DNA from: Pleurotus djamor
Lineage: Eukaryota > Basidiomycota > Agaricomycetes > Agaricales > Pleurotaceae
Direction: 5' to 3'
Length of the DNA stretch: 64,000 nucleotides
Assembly (NCBI GenBank): GCA_029747585.1
Contig: JAPEVF010000161.1
Coordinates: 1-64,000 of the forward strand
This document shows, in pieces, positions 45,395 through 56,296 of this stretch. Position numbers and translations under genes: made by a program. The notes below the pieces were generated by a model, which worked only from the letters and a program-made list of their open reading frames with translations, ran no database searches and was not told where the DNA came from. Position 1 is the first letter of the stretch, and every line of letters begins with the position of its first letter.

Positions 45395-47405
45395 GACTGC
45401 TTTTGATGATTGAGAGAACCTGGCGAGTACCGGTAGGGTTTGAGAGATCTGAAGACCTTAGAGATGTGTCAGTGAACTTCAACTGGCTTTTATACGTCGT
45501 CCAAGCTCACCTTTCGTTCGATGGACCTCTCGAGATTGTAGGTGTACATGTGCTACATTGGAGGAGTGTTCATCGTTCGATGTTGGAGAGTAGCCACGAC
45601 GTGAGTGCAACGCGCATGGCGAGAAGCATGAGTCCATGCGTGTTTGTTGTTCCGGAGAGACATTAATGCCAACGGCACTGGCACTATCAGTATATGATGT
45701 AGTTTAGTTCGTCCGAAAGGAGGCATAGGCATGCTTGAATCCGGATAAGGTCGCGCTTCTATCGAGTGTGACTTGCGATTCCCGGGGAAACAGAACACAA
45801 AGCAGAAGTGGTTTCTTTTTGATGGATGACAGATAGCGGATGGAAGCTGTGTCTCTAGAAGCGCCATGATTTAGGCTACGGGGACGCGGATATGCGATCT
45901 TGCTTTGGAATTGGGACCCTGACGGTAGATGTGAGGGTGAAGTCAATGGCAGCGTTTACAACCACATACTGAGTGCGTGACGGCGTTAGCCTCCTCTCAT
46001 AGCGAGGGAAAGAAGCCTCAGCCGACAATCTCCCATCCAGCTCATCAGAGAGTCTTGGGTCGATGCCAAGCGGATGGATACTGCTAGAAATATGGAATAC
46101 CAAGAAAAAAGACCATGTTGAAGGATCCGAAGAAGCACTGATAAACACAGTGCCAGTGCGGCTCATTCTGTAGCTGTCCATCGAGCTAGTTATGACAAGG
46201 AGACTACGTCTTATCAGTTTGATCCAGCACAAGGAACATATTGAAACTCACCCTAGAAAGTCATATTGACCGACAAAAACAAACCGGCGCGTGTAGATTA
46301 TGAGGCCTATCAGCCGATGGAGTTAGTGAGAGAGGAGTGGATCAATTCTTTGGGGCCGCTCACGAACAGACTAGTCGCAGCGCTGGGTTCGACACCTCAT
46401 TACCATTCTTGACTTCGTCGTAGACCAAGTGCGGTCGCGCGAGCAGGAAACAAGGCAAAATCAAAGTGAAGGAATGGAAAGACAGCCTTCAGTACTCGAT
46501 ACTCAGTGGTCATTCGAAAATGCGTCTAAGCGGGCCCCACGAACGAACGGTCCGGTTCTCTGGCACAAGGGGGCCTGCCATATCTTCACCACATGCTAAC
46601 CAGTTTCTGTGATGCTATCAAATCGGACGGGTTTGTCTCCGTGCATGCTACTATGAAGACCTTGGCCTGGAGCCCGTAGTTCGCATAACTTTGCTGCACG
46701 AACTTGGTTAGCTTTCAGAAAACAAGNAAAAAAAAGAACGTCCTCAAGCTCACAGGACTCAGGAAAGCCGTTCTCGGTGTGGTTTGCGAGGTTGCGGTTT
46801 CAGGCCTATCCCCCCAGGTAATACTGGAGAGAAATCGAAGAAAAATGAAGAGTGGTACAGTCGTGGTCAGAATCTGATCACGAAGGACGAAGGATTGTGC
46901 CAGCTCTGAACTGTGTTGGTTGGACAGTTGTTGGATCGTGCAGAACAGAGAATGAGCGCTAGTGATTGGCGCCGTTGCAAACCGCGATCCGCCCCTTTCC
47001 AGAAAACTTGAACTTCTCTCAGTACCGACCGTCGCGTTGCTTGCTTGGACCTACGAAACTGAAAAGAAACCTTTCTCTCGTCGACACGGTCGAATCTTGC
47101 TTTCTGGAGTCGTCCTTTTTCTGCGCTGTCGGGTGCCTGTGATAAATCATCGTAGCCACCTCATTTCGCGCGTTCAGCTGCCATACTCTTGGGTACCCTC
47201 ACAGTCGCCGTTCTTGGAGGTATATCATCAATACTTATCTCCGCTTCACGGAACTTTGCTCGCTTCTCCCTTTGTCTGTTCGATGCGACTGAAAACAAGG
47301 ATCGATGCGCGCACATTCACTACCTAAGACTCTTTGTATTTCACTTCTTCGTACTTTCCTGTCGAAACCGCTACGGGTGTTCCCAGCTGCTATGGCAGAA
47401 ATCGC
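45395..47405. other. 2.0 kb without a supported gene
   Basis: The left end is the M35 promoter and the right end the 3' flank of DJ-1/PfpI copy 2. An ambiguous base lies at 46727 beside a run of A. A possible hydrophobic piece on the + strand near 47180-47230 (ILLGTLTVAVLGGIS) has no start or continuation I can defend. Confidence 0.35.
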
Positions 47406-48298
47406 TCAGACCAACCCATATAGAGCCGCAAACTCATCATCGCCTGCATCTTTCGCCGAGAACTCAATGGCACCGCGAGCGAAATTCGCTGCCTCCACTC
47501 CTACGATATAATCGAGGAAAGCACTTGTCATATCCATGCCTACATTCAGAAATGCTTGGTTGAGTAACAGGTGCGATATTCTGTTTGGTATGCACTGACC
47601 AGCAGTAACACCAGAGCTAGTCCAGATCTTCTTGTCATCGTTGATGACGAATCGGGCTTTGGGTACCCATTCAATCCCCTGTGTAGCCGCCTTCCGAGTG
47701 AAGAAAGGAAAAAAAAAACGCGTTCGGTGTGAGTTGAATCAGTGCCGAAATCGGAATGCGACTCACCTCTATCTGCTTATAGCCAGCCTTGTTTGTGGTC
47801 GCCTTCTTGCCTTTGAGAAGTCCAGCTTCGGCCAAGATCCATGATCCCGTACAAACGGTCAAGATGTGCTTCACTTTTGGCTCCTGACGCCTGAGGAATT
47901 CAAGGAGCGAGGGGGAGTAGGCTCCAGGAAGGGCTCCAGGACCTACATCAAATGAAATGGTTCAGAAGGCGAGACCAAGTGCTGCTACACACTCTCAGTA
48001 GAGGCGAGCTCGTACCTCCAGGGATCAAGATAATGTCAAATTGCTCCTCCTCTTTGATTGAATCGTAAGTGCGATCCGGAACGAGAGAAGGGCCTGCCAT
48101 AGGCTTGACTTTGTCGAGCGTATGAGACAGATACGTGGCCTCAATTGAAAGAGGGAAGGAGACATCGGTGAACCCTTTCATCATGGCCTGGTTCTCGGGG
48201 AAGAGGAAACCGAGTAACTCAAGAGGACCTTGGTAGTCAAGACATGTTACACCAGGAAAGAGACAGAGTGCGAGCCGAAGGTTGGTCGATGAACTCAT
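47406..48298 (-). CDS. DJ-1/PfpI family protein, copy 2
   Basis: Start MSSSTNLRLALCLFPGVTCL at 48298; exon 1 ends FDIILIPGG. The later exons give LLEFLRRQEPKVKHI and the nucleophile elbow ILTVCTGSWILAEAGLLKG with the active Cys, KKATTNKAGYKQIE, GIEWVPKARFVINDDKK and WTSSGVTA, then GMDMTSAFLDYIVGVEAA to AALYGLV at 47406. It is much closer to copy 3 at 61183 than to copy 1 at 26319. All three share exon junctions. Likely a cytosolic isonitrile-hydratase/PfpI-like enzyme of unknown substrate. Its promoter faces a + strand MAPEG gene 1.1 kb away. Confidence 0.9.
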
Positions 48299-49394
48299 TG
48301 TATGATTTGACTTGAATGTGCTGATGCCGTCAGTTTAAATACTAGCCACGGTTGCCCCGGCAACTGAACATCAGAATAATGCCTTTCAGAGGCTGCGGAG
48401 CAGGGATTCTGGAGGGGATTGATGCCCGTCTTGTGTGCGTCCGACAAAGTTCACAAAAGTCTACAATCTCAAAGCGGTTGAGTAGCATGCGCAAAGAATC
48501 CTTCGTTTCCATGGACCAAATTAACAAGGCAGTTGCGTGGGTGATGACTGAATCAATGCAAAGGAACGAAGAAAAGTACAAGGACGTGGATGATCCTGAG
48601 AATACCACACATTATGGGAATTGGGAAGTAAGTACCGCGGGTCAGTGAATTGAAACATGCCTGCGAAATGGTGGGACATTCTCGCCTCCTGAAGTTCCAG
48701 CCATGGCTTGGACGCGTACTGACCCGTTTCGTTTCTAGGAAAATCACAATCACTATACCTTCAACTGGGTTCACATGGGGTCCTCCAAGGGACTTGCCCT
48801 CTAAGACGCGACCTCGCGTACATCGACTGTGACGAGCCCCGCCTCTTTCCTTCTTCCCCTCCGCCCTCGCTCAGTTGCCTTACGCCCGCGACGCTGCATG
48901 TTTCCTACATGGGCGTTGTCCAAGTTGCATGGGTCTCCTCACGAACCAAGCGATCTCGTCACCTTCGCCCAATGGCTTGAGCGAGGATCTAGGTGCATGA
49001 ATATGCGAGGGAAACTTACAAGCTGCCTTCGCGCGGCATTTGAACATCCGACTGACTGAGAATATGTCACCCCGATAGCGCTTGGGCTTTCTACTTTCAC
49101 TTTGCTTTCGCCTCTAGGGTTTCCCGTATTAATGTAGAAACTATTTCCCTGGATAACATCATATCTGTCTCCCCTCTCCTTGATAGCATTGTATCCTAGT
49201 CGAGTTATTAGGCACGTTCGTACCGTTGAATACGTTCAAAGCACTTCAATAGGTTTTCTATTTCCTGAGTTCATGACGTACCTCATCGGCTGTAGGTTTC
49301 GGTGCCTCTTATATTGGACACTTCAGGGTTCTCGAAGGGTCCTCAACGGAGTCATGTACGGTGAAGCCACCACCTTCTTTGTTCGCCAGCAACA
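48299..49394. other. Divergent spacer between DJ-1/PfpI copy 2 and MAPEG copy 1
   Basis: It contains both promoters. + strand frames at 48352-48830 have weak protein-like composition but no domain and no splice model I trust. Confidence 0.4.
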
Positions 49395-50244
49395 ATGTCT
49401 TACACGCTCGCTAGCCCTGGTCTATCCCTCTACTCCATCCCCATCATCCTGTTCGTAGGATTATACCCAGGTGCCATCAAGGTCACTCTCATTGACAAAA
49501 CGATTGGTTATGATAAGTAAGTGACGCGTGCCTCGACAAAGCCGCTTGTTGACATTGTTTTTCACGTTTTTCTCGTTTTGCTTGACGTGTATTGGGGTCC
49601 GTGGTCGGTGTAGCACGAATCCCAGGTCGAACGTCCAGAAAGCTAAAACATCAAAAGGTTTACCCCCGGATGTGGTTTTAAGGATTGAAAGATTGGAAGG
49701 CGCTCATCAGGTATGTTTTGCCGTTTCGTGACCGTAGCCCATCTAACGGCCCTTACTCGTATAATGGGTGTAGAATGGCAACGAAGCGTTCCCCCTTTGG
49801 GCTGCAGCTATCGTAAGTACACCTTCTAGTTCCTTTCGTGCGCTGAAGATCTGAAACGTAACTTTAGATACTGGCAAATGTTGTAGGGCTTGAACCTCGC
49901 ACGCTGAATATCGCGTCTTTGGCATAGTAGGTTCCGACATAGTGTCAAGATCGCGTCTTCTGATATACGGACTATTTTAGCGTTGGCTTTCGCGTCCTAT
50001 ACAACCACGTCTATGTCAATCATAACACCGTTATGAAAGGATATGCAAGGCGCGTCGGACTTCGGATGCTTCGAGAGTTTAGCGTTGAACTGATGACTAC
50101 TTACAGATCGATGGTGTTTCTTTGTGGTTTCGGTACGTCCTTTCGAGTTTTAACAAAGGACTTCGTCAAAGCTGAAACATGAATCACCTAGTTATTCCCA
50201 TCTATTTGCTCGTCCAATCGGCTGCGAAGGCCTCAGCTGCGTAA
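49395..50244 (+). CDS. MAPEG family membrane protein, copy 1
   Basis: Start MSYTLASPGLSLYSIP at 49395. Exons give a first hydrophobic helix (IPIILFVGLYPGAIKVTL), VLRIERLEGAHQ, NGNEAFPLWAAAI, ILANVVGLEPRTLNIASLAY, VGFRVLYNHVYVNHNT and SMVFLCGFVIPIYLLVQSAA, ending KASAA at 50244. The R-x-x-GAHxN-x-E-FPLW block and the Arg-Val-Leu-Tyr block are typical of MAPEG proteins (glutathione- and eicosanoid-metabolising integral membrane proteins with four helices). The intron at 50050-50106 has a GC donor (AAG/GCGCGT); the paralog at 62333 has an ordinary GT donor at the same place. If it were not spliced the frame would stay open and add 19 residues. Confidence 0.87.
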
Positions 50245-50776
50245 GCGATAAGCTGGCTCCATGTTACTGGTCCTACCTACTCTATGTATTCGGAGTTACG
50301 TTCTTCTTCTCGTATCCATACCCTATGGGGGATAGTCAGCAGGATGGATGGGTATTCAGACCCAAGTTGCGGCTGAACGGATTATGGCATCGAAACACTG
50401 CCAGTTTCTGTTGGGAAATCTTGAGCGGCATTCACGCATGTGTAAGACGGAAGCAAATTTTGGCTTACGACAGAAGGGTTATCTTGGACTGCGACTCAAG
50501 GCACTGGATGGATTAGCCTAAACATGTCAGAAAAACATAGTAAACCTGCAACGGCGATCAACGTTCCAAGAGTGATCTACAGGAACCAAGCAGTCTCCTT
50601 TCGTAAACACTCGTAAGCATTAATCAAAGAACTTGCGGATGGAAATTGGTTCTCAAACTGTGCGCAGATCATTGCATATCGAAGCATGTGTCATAGCATT
50701 GGCAACATAACAACACAAATGGTGAATTCATACAATGCTCGCCTCCCCTGGCCCCATCGACCGTAGAACACCCTTT
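50245..50776. other. Intergenic between convergent genes
   Basis: 3' flanks of MAPEG copy 1 and RPS13. No gene is seen. Confidence 0.45.
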
Positions 50777-51410
50777 TTAAGCAATCAAAGTTGATGCAGT
50801 AGCAGAGTCGTACTTGAAAGTAGGGGGGATCTGCTGCTTGGTCTTGTAGTAACGAGCAAGACGGTGGATACGGGACTCGATGAGAATGAGACGGAACTTG
50901 GAGTCCTTGTCCTTGCGGTTGACTTCCAAGTGCTTGCGGACGGCGACCGCCTTTTTGATGAGGTGCCAAAGGTCCTCAGGGATGGACGGTCCCAATCCTA
51001 TCCCCAAACAAAAAGGTATGTGATAAAATCACGAAAATAGGCCAAGAAAGCAAGGGAGAAGAAAAACGATTCAGTGCATGAGAGGGCGTAATAACCGAAA
51101 GTAGATTGAACCACACACCGTTGGACTTGAGGATACGAAGGATCTTGTTACCCGTGACAAAACGGACTTGGGGGATACCATGCGAGTCACGGAGGGTAAC
51201 ACCGATTTGCGAAGGGGTCAAACCCTTGCGAGCAAGTTTGATGATATGGTCGACGACATCATCGGGGGTGGTCTTGAGCCAGGTAGGGGGAGCCCGGCGG
51301 TAAGGGAGGGCGGAGGACGCTATCGGGAGATTTGGTTACTCAAGGAATTGAAAGTTTTGAAATCATCAAAACATACAAATGCCCTTTCCGGGAGCGTGCA
51401 TGCGACCCAT
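50777..51410 (-). CDS. RPS13: 40S ribosomal protein S13 (uS15)
   Basis: Start [11 protein letters not shown] at 51410, then introns, then [98 protein letters not shown] and [19 protein letters not shown], ending SATASTLIA at 50777. It matches eukaryotic S13/uS15 along its whole length of about 151 residues. It is a component of the small ribosomal subunit. The gene is divergent from RPS6. Confidence 0.97.
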
Positions 51411-51765
51411 GGTTGATTCTGTGGGTGTAGTTCTTGAGAAACTGTGTCCCTCCGGAAAGTAAATGAACCTACAATTTGTGGTGGACGAGGGGAAAAGTCT
51501 TGAGGATGGTGNTGGCGACAACGAAGTTGGTCGAGGAGGCCACCGACGAATGGGCGCTCGGAGGTTGCCGTAGTGTGGCTGGCTGCTTCTATACAGTTTA
51601 TGCCCAAATCGGGACAAGCCACCAACCCCGACCTCTGTTTGCTCACTTACCCTAAAACACACCAGCAAGAGGTCGTTACCGCCGTCGGCGACCAGCAAGC
51701 CATTCCTCAAGGTTCGTTTTCACCTTGCTCGTGCACGGCCCACCCGTAACCAAAATTTCATCAGC
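51411..51765. promoter_or_regulatory. Bidirectional promoter region of RPS13 and RPS6
   Basis: 355 bp separate the two divergent start codons of cytosolic ribosomal protein genes, so both promoters and 5' leaders must lie here. No specific factor site is called. One ambiguous base lies at 51512. Confidence 0.75.
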
Positions 51766-52769
51766 ATGAAGCTCAACATTGCCCGTGCGGTTCTTATTTT
51801 TTGGCCTTGCGAATCGCGTTACTGATATATGTTGCACCAGACCCCGCAACCGGGAACCAAAAGCTCCTCGATATCGATGATGAGAGGCGATTGTGCGCAT
51901 TATTCAATATGCCTATGTTGACGAAGCTGGCTGACGTTTGGTATTTGATCGCACAGCCGTATCTTCTACGACAAGAAGATGGCCCAGGAAGTCCCCGGCG
52001 ATTCTCTTGGTGACGAATGGAAAGGCTACATCTTCCGTATCACTGGTGGTAACGACAAGCAAGGTTTCCCTATGAAGCAGGGTGTCCTCCTCCCCCACCG
52101 TGTTCGCCTCCTCCTCGCCGATGGTCACTCCTGCTACCGTATCCGCCGCACTGGTGAGCGCAAGCGCAAATCCGTCCGTGGTTGCATCGTTGGCCCCGAT
52201 ATCGCTGTCCTCTCCTTGGTCATCGTCAAGCAGGGAGACAATGAGATTCCTGGCTTGACCGACAATGTCCAACCCAAGCGTCTCGGCCCCAAGCGTGCTA
52301 CCAAGATCAGACGGTTCTTCAACTTGAGCAAGGACGATGATGTCAGGAAGTACGTTATCAGGAGAGAGGTCAAGAGCGCGAAGAAGGAGGATGCTAAGCC
52401 TTACACCAAGGCGTGAGTCTTGCCTCTTCACTTTTTCTGGGTAGCGTTTGACGGGGTTTCTTTGGTTTATAGCCCTAAAATCCAACGCCTTGTCACTCCC
52501 ATCCGCCTACAACGCCGCCGTCACCTCAACGCCCTCAAGCGCCGCAGAATCGACCACCAGAAGGAGCAAAAGGCCGAATACGAGTAAGTCTTTTTCGCCT
52601 TCGTTCATGGATGCTTCCGCCAACCCCTTTTTCTAGTGCCCTCATTTCCAAGCGCGTCTCGGAAAAGAAGGCCAAGGCTGCCGCCATCAAGGCCTCGCAT
52701 CACAAGTAAGCCATCTGCGGATATGTTCCAAGAACGTCTCACATCTAACTGAACTGCAGGACCGCCTAA
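51766..52769 (+). CDS. RPS6: 40S ribosomal protein S6 (eS6)
   Basis: Start MKLNIA at 51766. The very short first exon (19 bp) is followed by [126 protein letters not shown], then [18 protein letters not shown]. The basic C-terminus ends [10 protein letters not shown] at 52769. This is full-length eS6. The C-terminal Arg/Ser kinase sites of animal S6 are much reduced, as in other fungi. Introns near the 5' end and three near the 3' end were placed from phase and homology. Confidence 0.97.
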
Positions 52770-53472
52770 TCGCTCATTTTGTAGCACCCATTTCTTCTTC
52801 TATCTCATATGCACGCCATGCCCCACACCACGTACTGCTTTGTCTCTCTCTGATACTACATGTCATTTATGCTATGAGAAACTGTACCGAGAATTGTGGT
52901 GTCTGCCTGTTGCTGCCGAGTGCGCCTTAAACGTTGGACGATGAAGTAGGGTGTGATGAACGCCCGAGTTCGAGAAGCGCCCGACGTGTTCATCTCATCT
53001 TGTATTCGCGCTTTGGTTTGTTGCTCAAACGACCTCCGTGTAGGTCAATGAACCACAGCCCTGTTACTCGAGCTTAGAATTGGACTCGGCGCGAAGCTCG
53101 CTCGAAGCTACATCGACGATGTCACGGACGGTCAGCAACCTGAATCGTACCCAGTCCCCATCCACGACACTACGGGGNTTTTTTTTACTTGCACCCTGCC
53201 GGAACGGCGCCAGGAGGGCCATCGAGGCTTTCCCCGTTTTCAGTTTCTGACCATAACCCGCCCCCCTCGTCCTACTCAAGTAGAGCCCCTGCTGGTCTGC
53301 ACGTATACCGGCTATTCTTCGCTGTCGACTAGAAAGGACTTGGAGTGCGCTGCCATGCCTCCCGGTCCGCACGGTCCGCTACTACTCACCTCTTAAAAGA
53401 AACCTTCAGTGAGAAAATCCCTCTTGATCAACTTCATCCACAATCAGCTTATCTCGCCGCTCAGCGAACTGC
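52770..53472. other. Intergenic, no gene seen
   Basis: 3' flank of RPS6 and promoter of the aldo/keto reductase. There is an ambiguous base at 53178 beside a run of T. Confidence 0.4.
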
Positions 53473-55105
53473 ATGACTGCGCCAACCATCAAGCTAAACA
53501 ATGGGCTGGAGATCCCCGCTATCGGGCTCGGTGCGTTCGTGCCATGAATGAAATGCGCGACAGGCGAGGCTGAATAGGAATGACATCATCCTAATAGGTA
53601 CTTGGCAGTCGAAATCTAATGAAGTGACTACCGCTGTCGAGTTCGCCCTGAAGGAAGCTGGGTATAGACACATCGATTGTGCATGGTATGATGCTATCGC
53701 CCTGTTCGCTCCGCAGGCATCTCTTAATAATTGCGGCAATACCTCAGGGGGTATGGGAACGAGAAAGAGGTCGGCGAGGGAATCAAGGCATCTGGTGTTC
53801 CCAGGTCTGAGATATTCGTGAGTATTATGTCTGTCCAAAGTGTCTAAGCTTCGGAATGAACGGCTCGGATCATCCATCGTGTTCATAGATTACAAGCAAA
53901 CTGTGGGGTACATATCACTCTCGTGTCGAAGAATGCCTTGACCAGACTCTCGCCAACCTGGGAACTGATTATCTGGACCGTATGTCAGAGACCATGAGGC
54001 CTTGATATCAATCATTAACCCTTCTCCGTATTGCAGTTTATCTCGTCCACTGGCCTGTCCCTTTGAACCCAAAGGGCAATCATCCAGTGTTCCCCCTCCT
54101 CCCTGATGGGAAACGAGATGTCGACCGCTCATGGGACTTGAAGGACACTTGGAAACAAATGGAGGCAGTACTCAAAAAAGGCAAGTTCAAAGGCTATTAC
54201 CCCGCCTTATTGTTGACCATGGGACCGTCTCTACAGGGAAAGTCAAAGCCATCGGTGTATCTAATTTCTCTGAGAAGAAATTGGAAGAGATATTGCCTAC
54301 GGCAGAGGTCGTCCCTGTCGTTAATCAAGTAAGCCCTTGAGTACCTGGCGGGTGATGCCACCTAGAATGCTAATTCTTCACGCTTAGCTGGAAATTCACA
54401 TCTATAACCCTCAGCATAAGCTCTTGGACTATCTCCGATCCAAGGGAATTGTCCCAGAGGCGTATTCTCCCCTGGGTTCCGCCGGCTCGCCTCTGCTGAG
54501 TGATGAGACCGTGGTGGAAATCGCCACCAAGTACTCGCTCCAACCCGCAGACATCCTCTTGGGATATCTCCGTAAGTTTGTGCTTTCACATGATGCATCG
54601 GAAGGAGTAGCAGCTCACATATGGGTCCATCAATCATTATTAGTGGCGAAGGGTATCGTCCTCTTGCCGAAGTCGGTCACTCCGTGTGCGTATGCGTGTT
54701 TTTCATGGTTCATGTTGGAGCGGTCATATGTTGTTGCGATGGACTGATTATCACTACAGCACGCATTGCCTCCAACATGACCGGCGCTGTGGCGGCCTCC
54801 AAGAAGCTGGAACAAGCCGATATCGACAAATTAGATGGCTTAGCTGAAGCGGGAAAGCAGAAGAGGTCCGTTATGAACACTTTCCGCCACCCCTTTACGT
54901 TACCCATCTCACCACTAACCGTTTTTCCCCACGCTGACCTCATTTTGCCTCTCCTCTCCCGGATTGTAGGTTCATAACTCCCCCCTGGCGTAAGTCGCTT
55001 TCGTCCGCATAGCATGTTCGTCCGCATTGATAACGTTCTGTTGACCCTTGTTCGGCCATTCTAGCTGTTGATCTCGGTTTCGACCACTGGCCGAGCCTGC
55101 TATAG
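53473..55105 (+). CDS. Aldo/keto reductase
   Basis: Start MTAPTIKLNNGLEIPAIGLG at 53473. Exons give TWQSKSNEVTTAVEFALKEA, GYRHIDCAW (Asp), GYGNEKEVGEGIKASG (Tyr), ITSKLWGTYHSRVEECL (Lys), LYLVHWPVPLNPKGNHP (His), then KVKAIGVSNFSEKKLEEI, EAYSPLGSAGSPLLSDE, GIVLLPKSVTP and ARIASNMTGAVAA, ending VDLGFDHWPSLL at 55105. The full catalytic tetrad and the NADPH-site KSVTP are present. One intron (54181-54236, 56 bp) has a GC donor AAG/GCAAGT; it must be removed because reading through shifts the frame. The family includes glycerol dehydrogenases and glucuronate reductases. A gene for MIOX starts 1.2 kb downstream on the same strand. Confidence 0.93.
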
Positions 55106-56296
55106 ATAACTCGGACATGGGTTCATACAGGAAGACGATATCGGCATGGATTGGTACATAGCATGTGCGACCTTGGCAAGTCCTAATCAGAAGAATATGT
55201 TTCCGTGTTCAAATTAGGCTTTGCGGTACCTCTAGTCGCATATGTGTTCCACACACTCAGGCAGGAAGTAGCGTCCCTGCGTCGATGACCATGCGCCAGC
55301 GAATGCAGCCAAGCGGGTATCCTCGTTATTCTTCCAGAGGCGTTGAGCAGCGTCTTGATCCAGGCAATACGTAACGACGCCGAGGCGGGTCTGTCCCAAC
55401 ATGCACCAACATTCTCTAACATCAACGGAAGGGCTGAATGCGCCACCGCCGTCCTGTTGCTGGGTTACACGAAAGCCCGCAGTGGCCAGTTCAATTTTGG
55501 AACGGGTTGATCCTAGCGTGTGCATCTCTGGAGCCGGGTTTAGGTAAAAATGGCTATTCAGTTGTCCTCGGAATGTTTCGCGAGATGGGAAGGGCATACT
55601 GATCATTCCTTCCGTGCACGGTATTTTCCCTCAGTTATATGTACGGCGTCACGACCCCTAGCTGTGTAAGGCACTCTCCTCGAACCTGTAGATCCCAAAA
55701 CACCAAGAAAAAAACGTTTGGAAATATTTCGGTGCATGTATGTGCCATGAATATGTACATCGATATCCAAAATACATCATCAATATCCATGGCATCCGGT
55801 CTTCAGTTTGCCGTTGCGAGGCTCAGGGCCGACGATTGCTACGTAGACGGGAAGTCCATGAAAGGTACGACCGCTTACACCCGCCCTCTGCTGGCTCCGC
55901 CACGTGCAAAACAGGATTTGGATTATCACAGTTTACAGCCGCTGTTTCTTCGGAGGAAGATTTCTCTCTTGCGATTTCTACCGAACTTGGAATATGAAAC
56001 TCCCCTCCCCTTTCAAGCCCAAACTTTCCTTTATGACACACGCACCACGCCTTTCAACAAATGTCGCTATTGCTTCCGGGAGAAATCGTAGATGCGCTCA
56101 AAAACCAATTATCTTTTAATAATCTCCAGACCATAATTTTTTTGGCTCCATGGAATTTGATACCGTTGTCCACTTCCAAAGGGTTTATAAGCCGAAACGT
56201 CTTTGTCTCTAGGAGCCTCAGAATCACATCCTCTTCTTCCGCCTCTTTTCACCACTTGGCTTTTGCCTTTCCCTCCCTTCCTCCCTCAATCCCACC
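55106..56296. other. 1.2 kb between aldo/keto reductase and MIOX copy 2
   Basis: A minus-strand frame at 55232-55606 (124 codons, ending GRYFLPECVEHICD) has balanced protein-like composition but no recognised family or neighbours that support it. The part next to 56297 is the MIOX promoter and has a CT-rich stretch (about 56220-56290). Confidence 0.35.

Noticed and set aside
55232..55606. 124-codon minus-strand frame between AKR and MIOX
   Set aside because: Composition is protein-like, but there is no family match, no signal peptide and no splice partner; kept only as a note.
55790..56091. + strand frame ahead of MIOX copy 2
   Set aside because: Overlapping frames of equal length exist on both strands and the region behaves like promoter and leader sequence.
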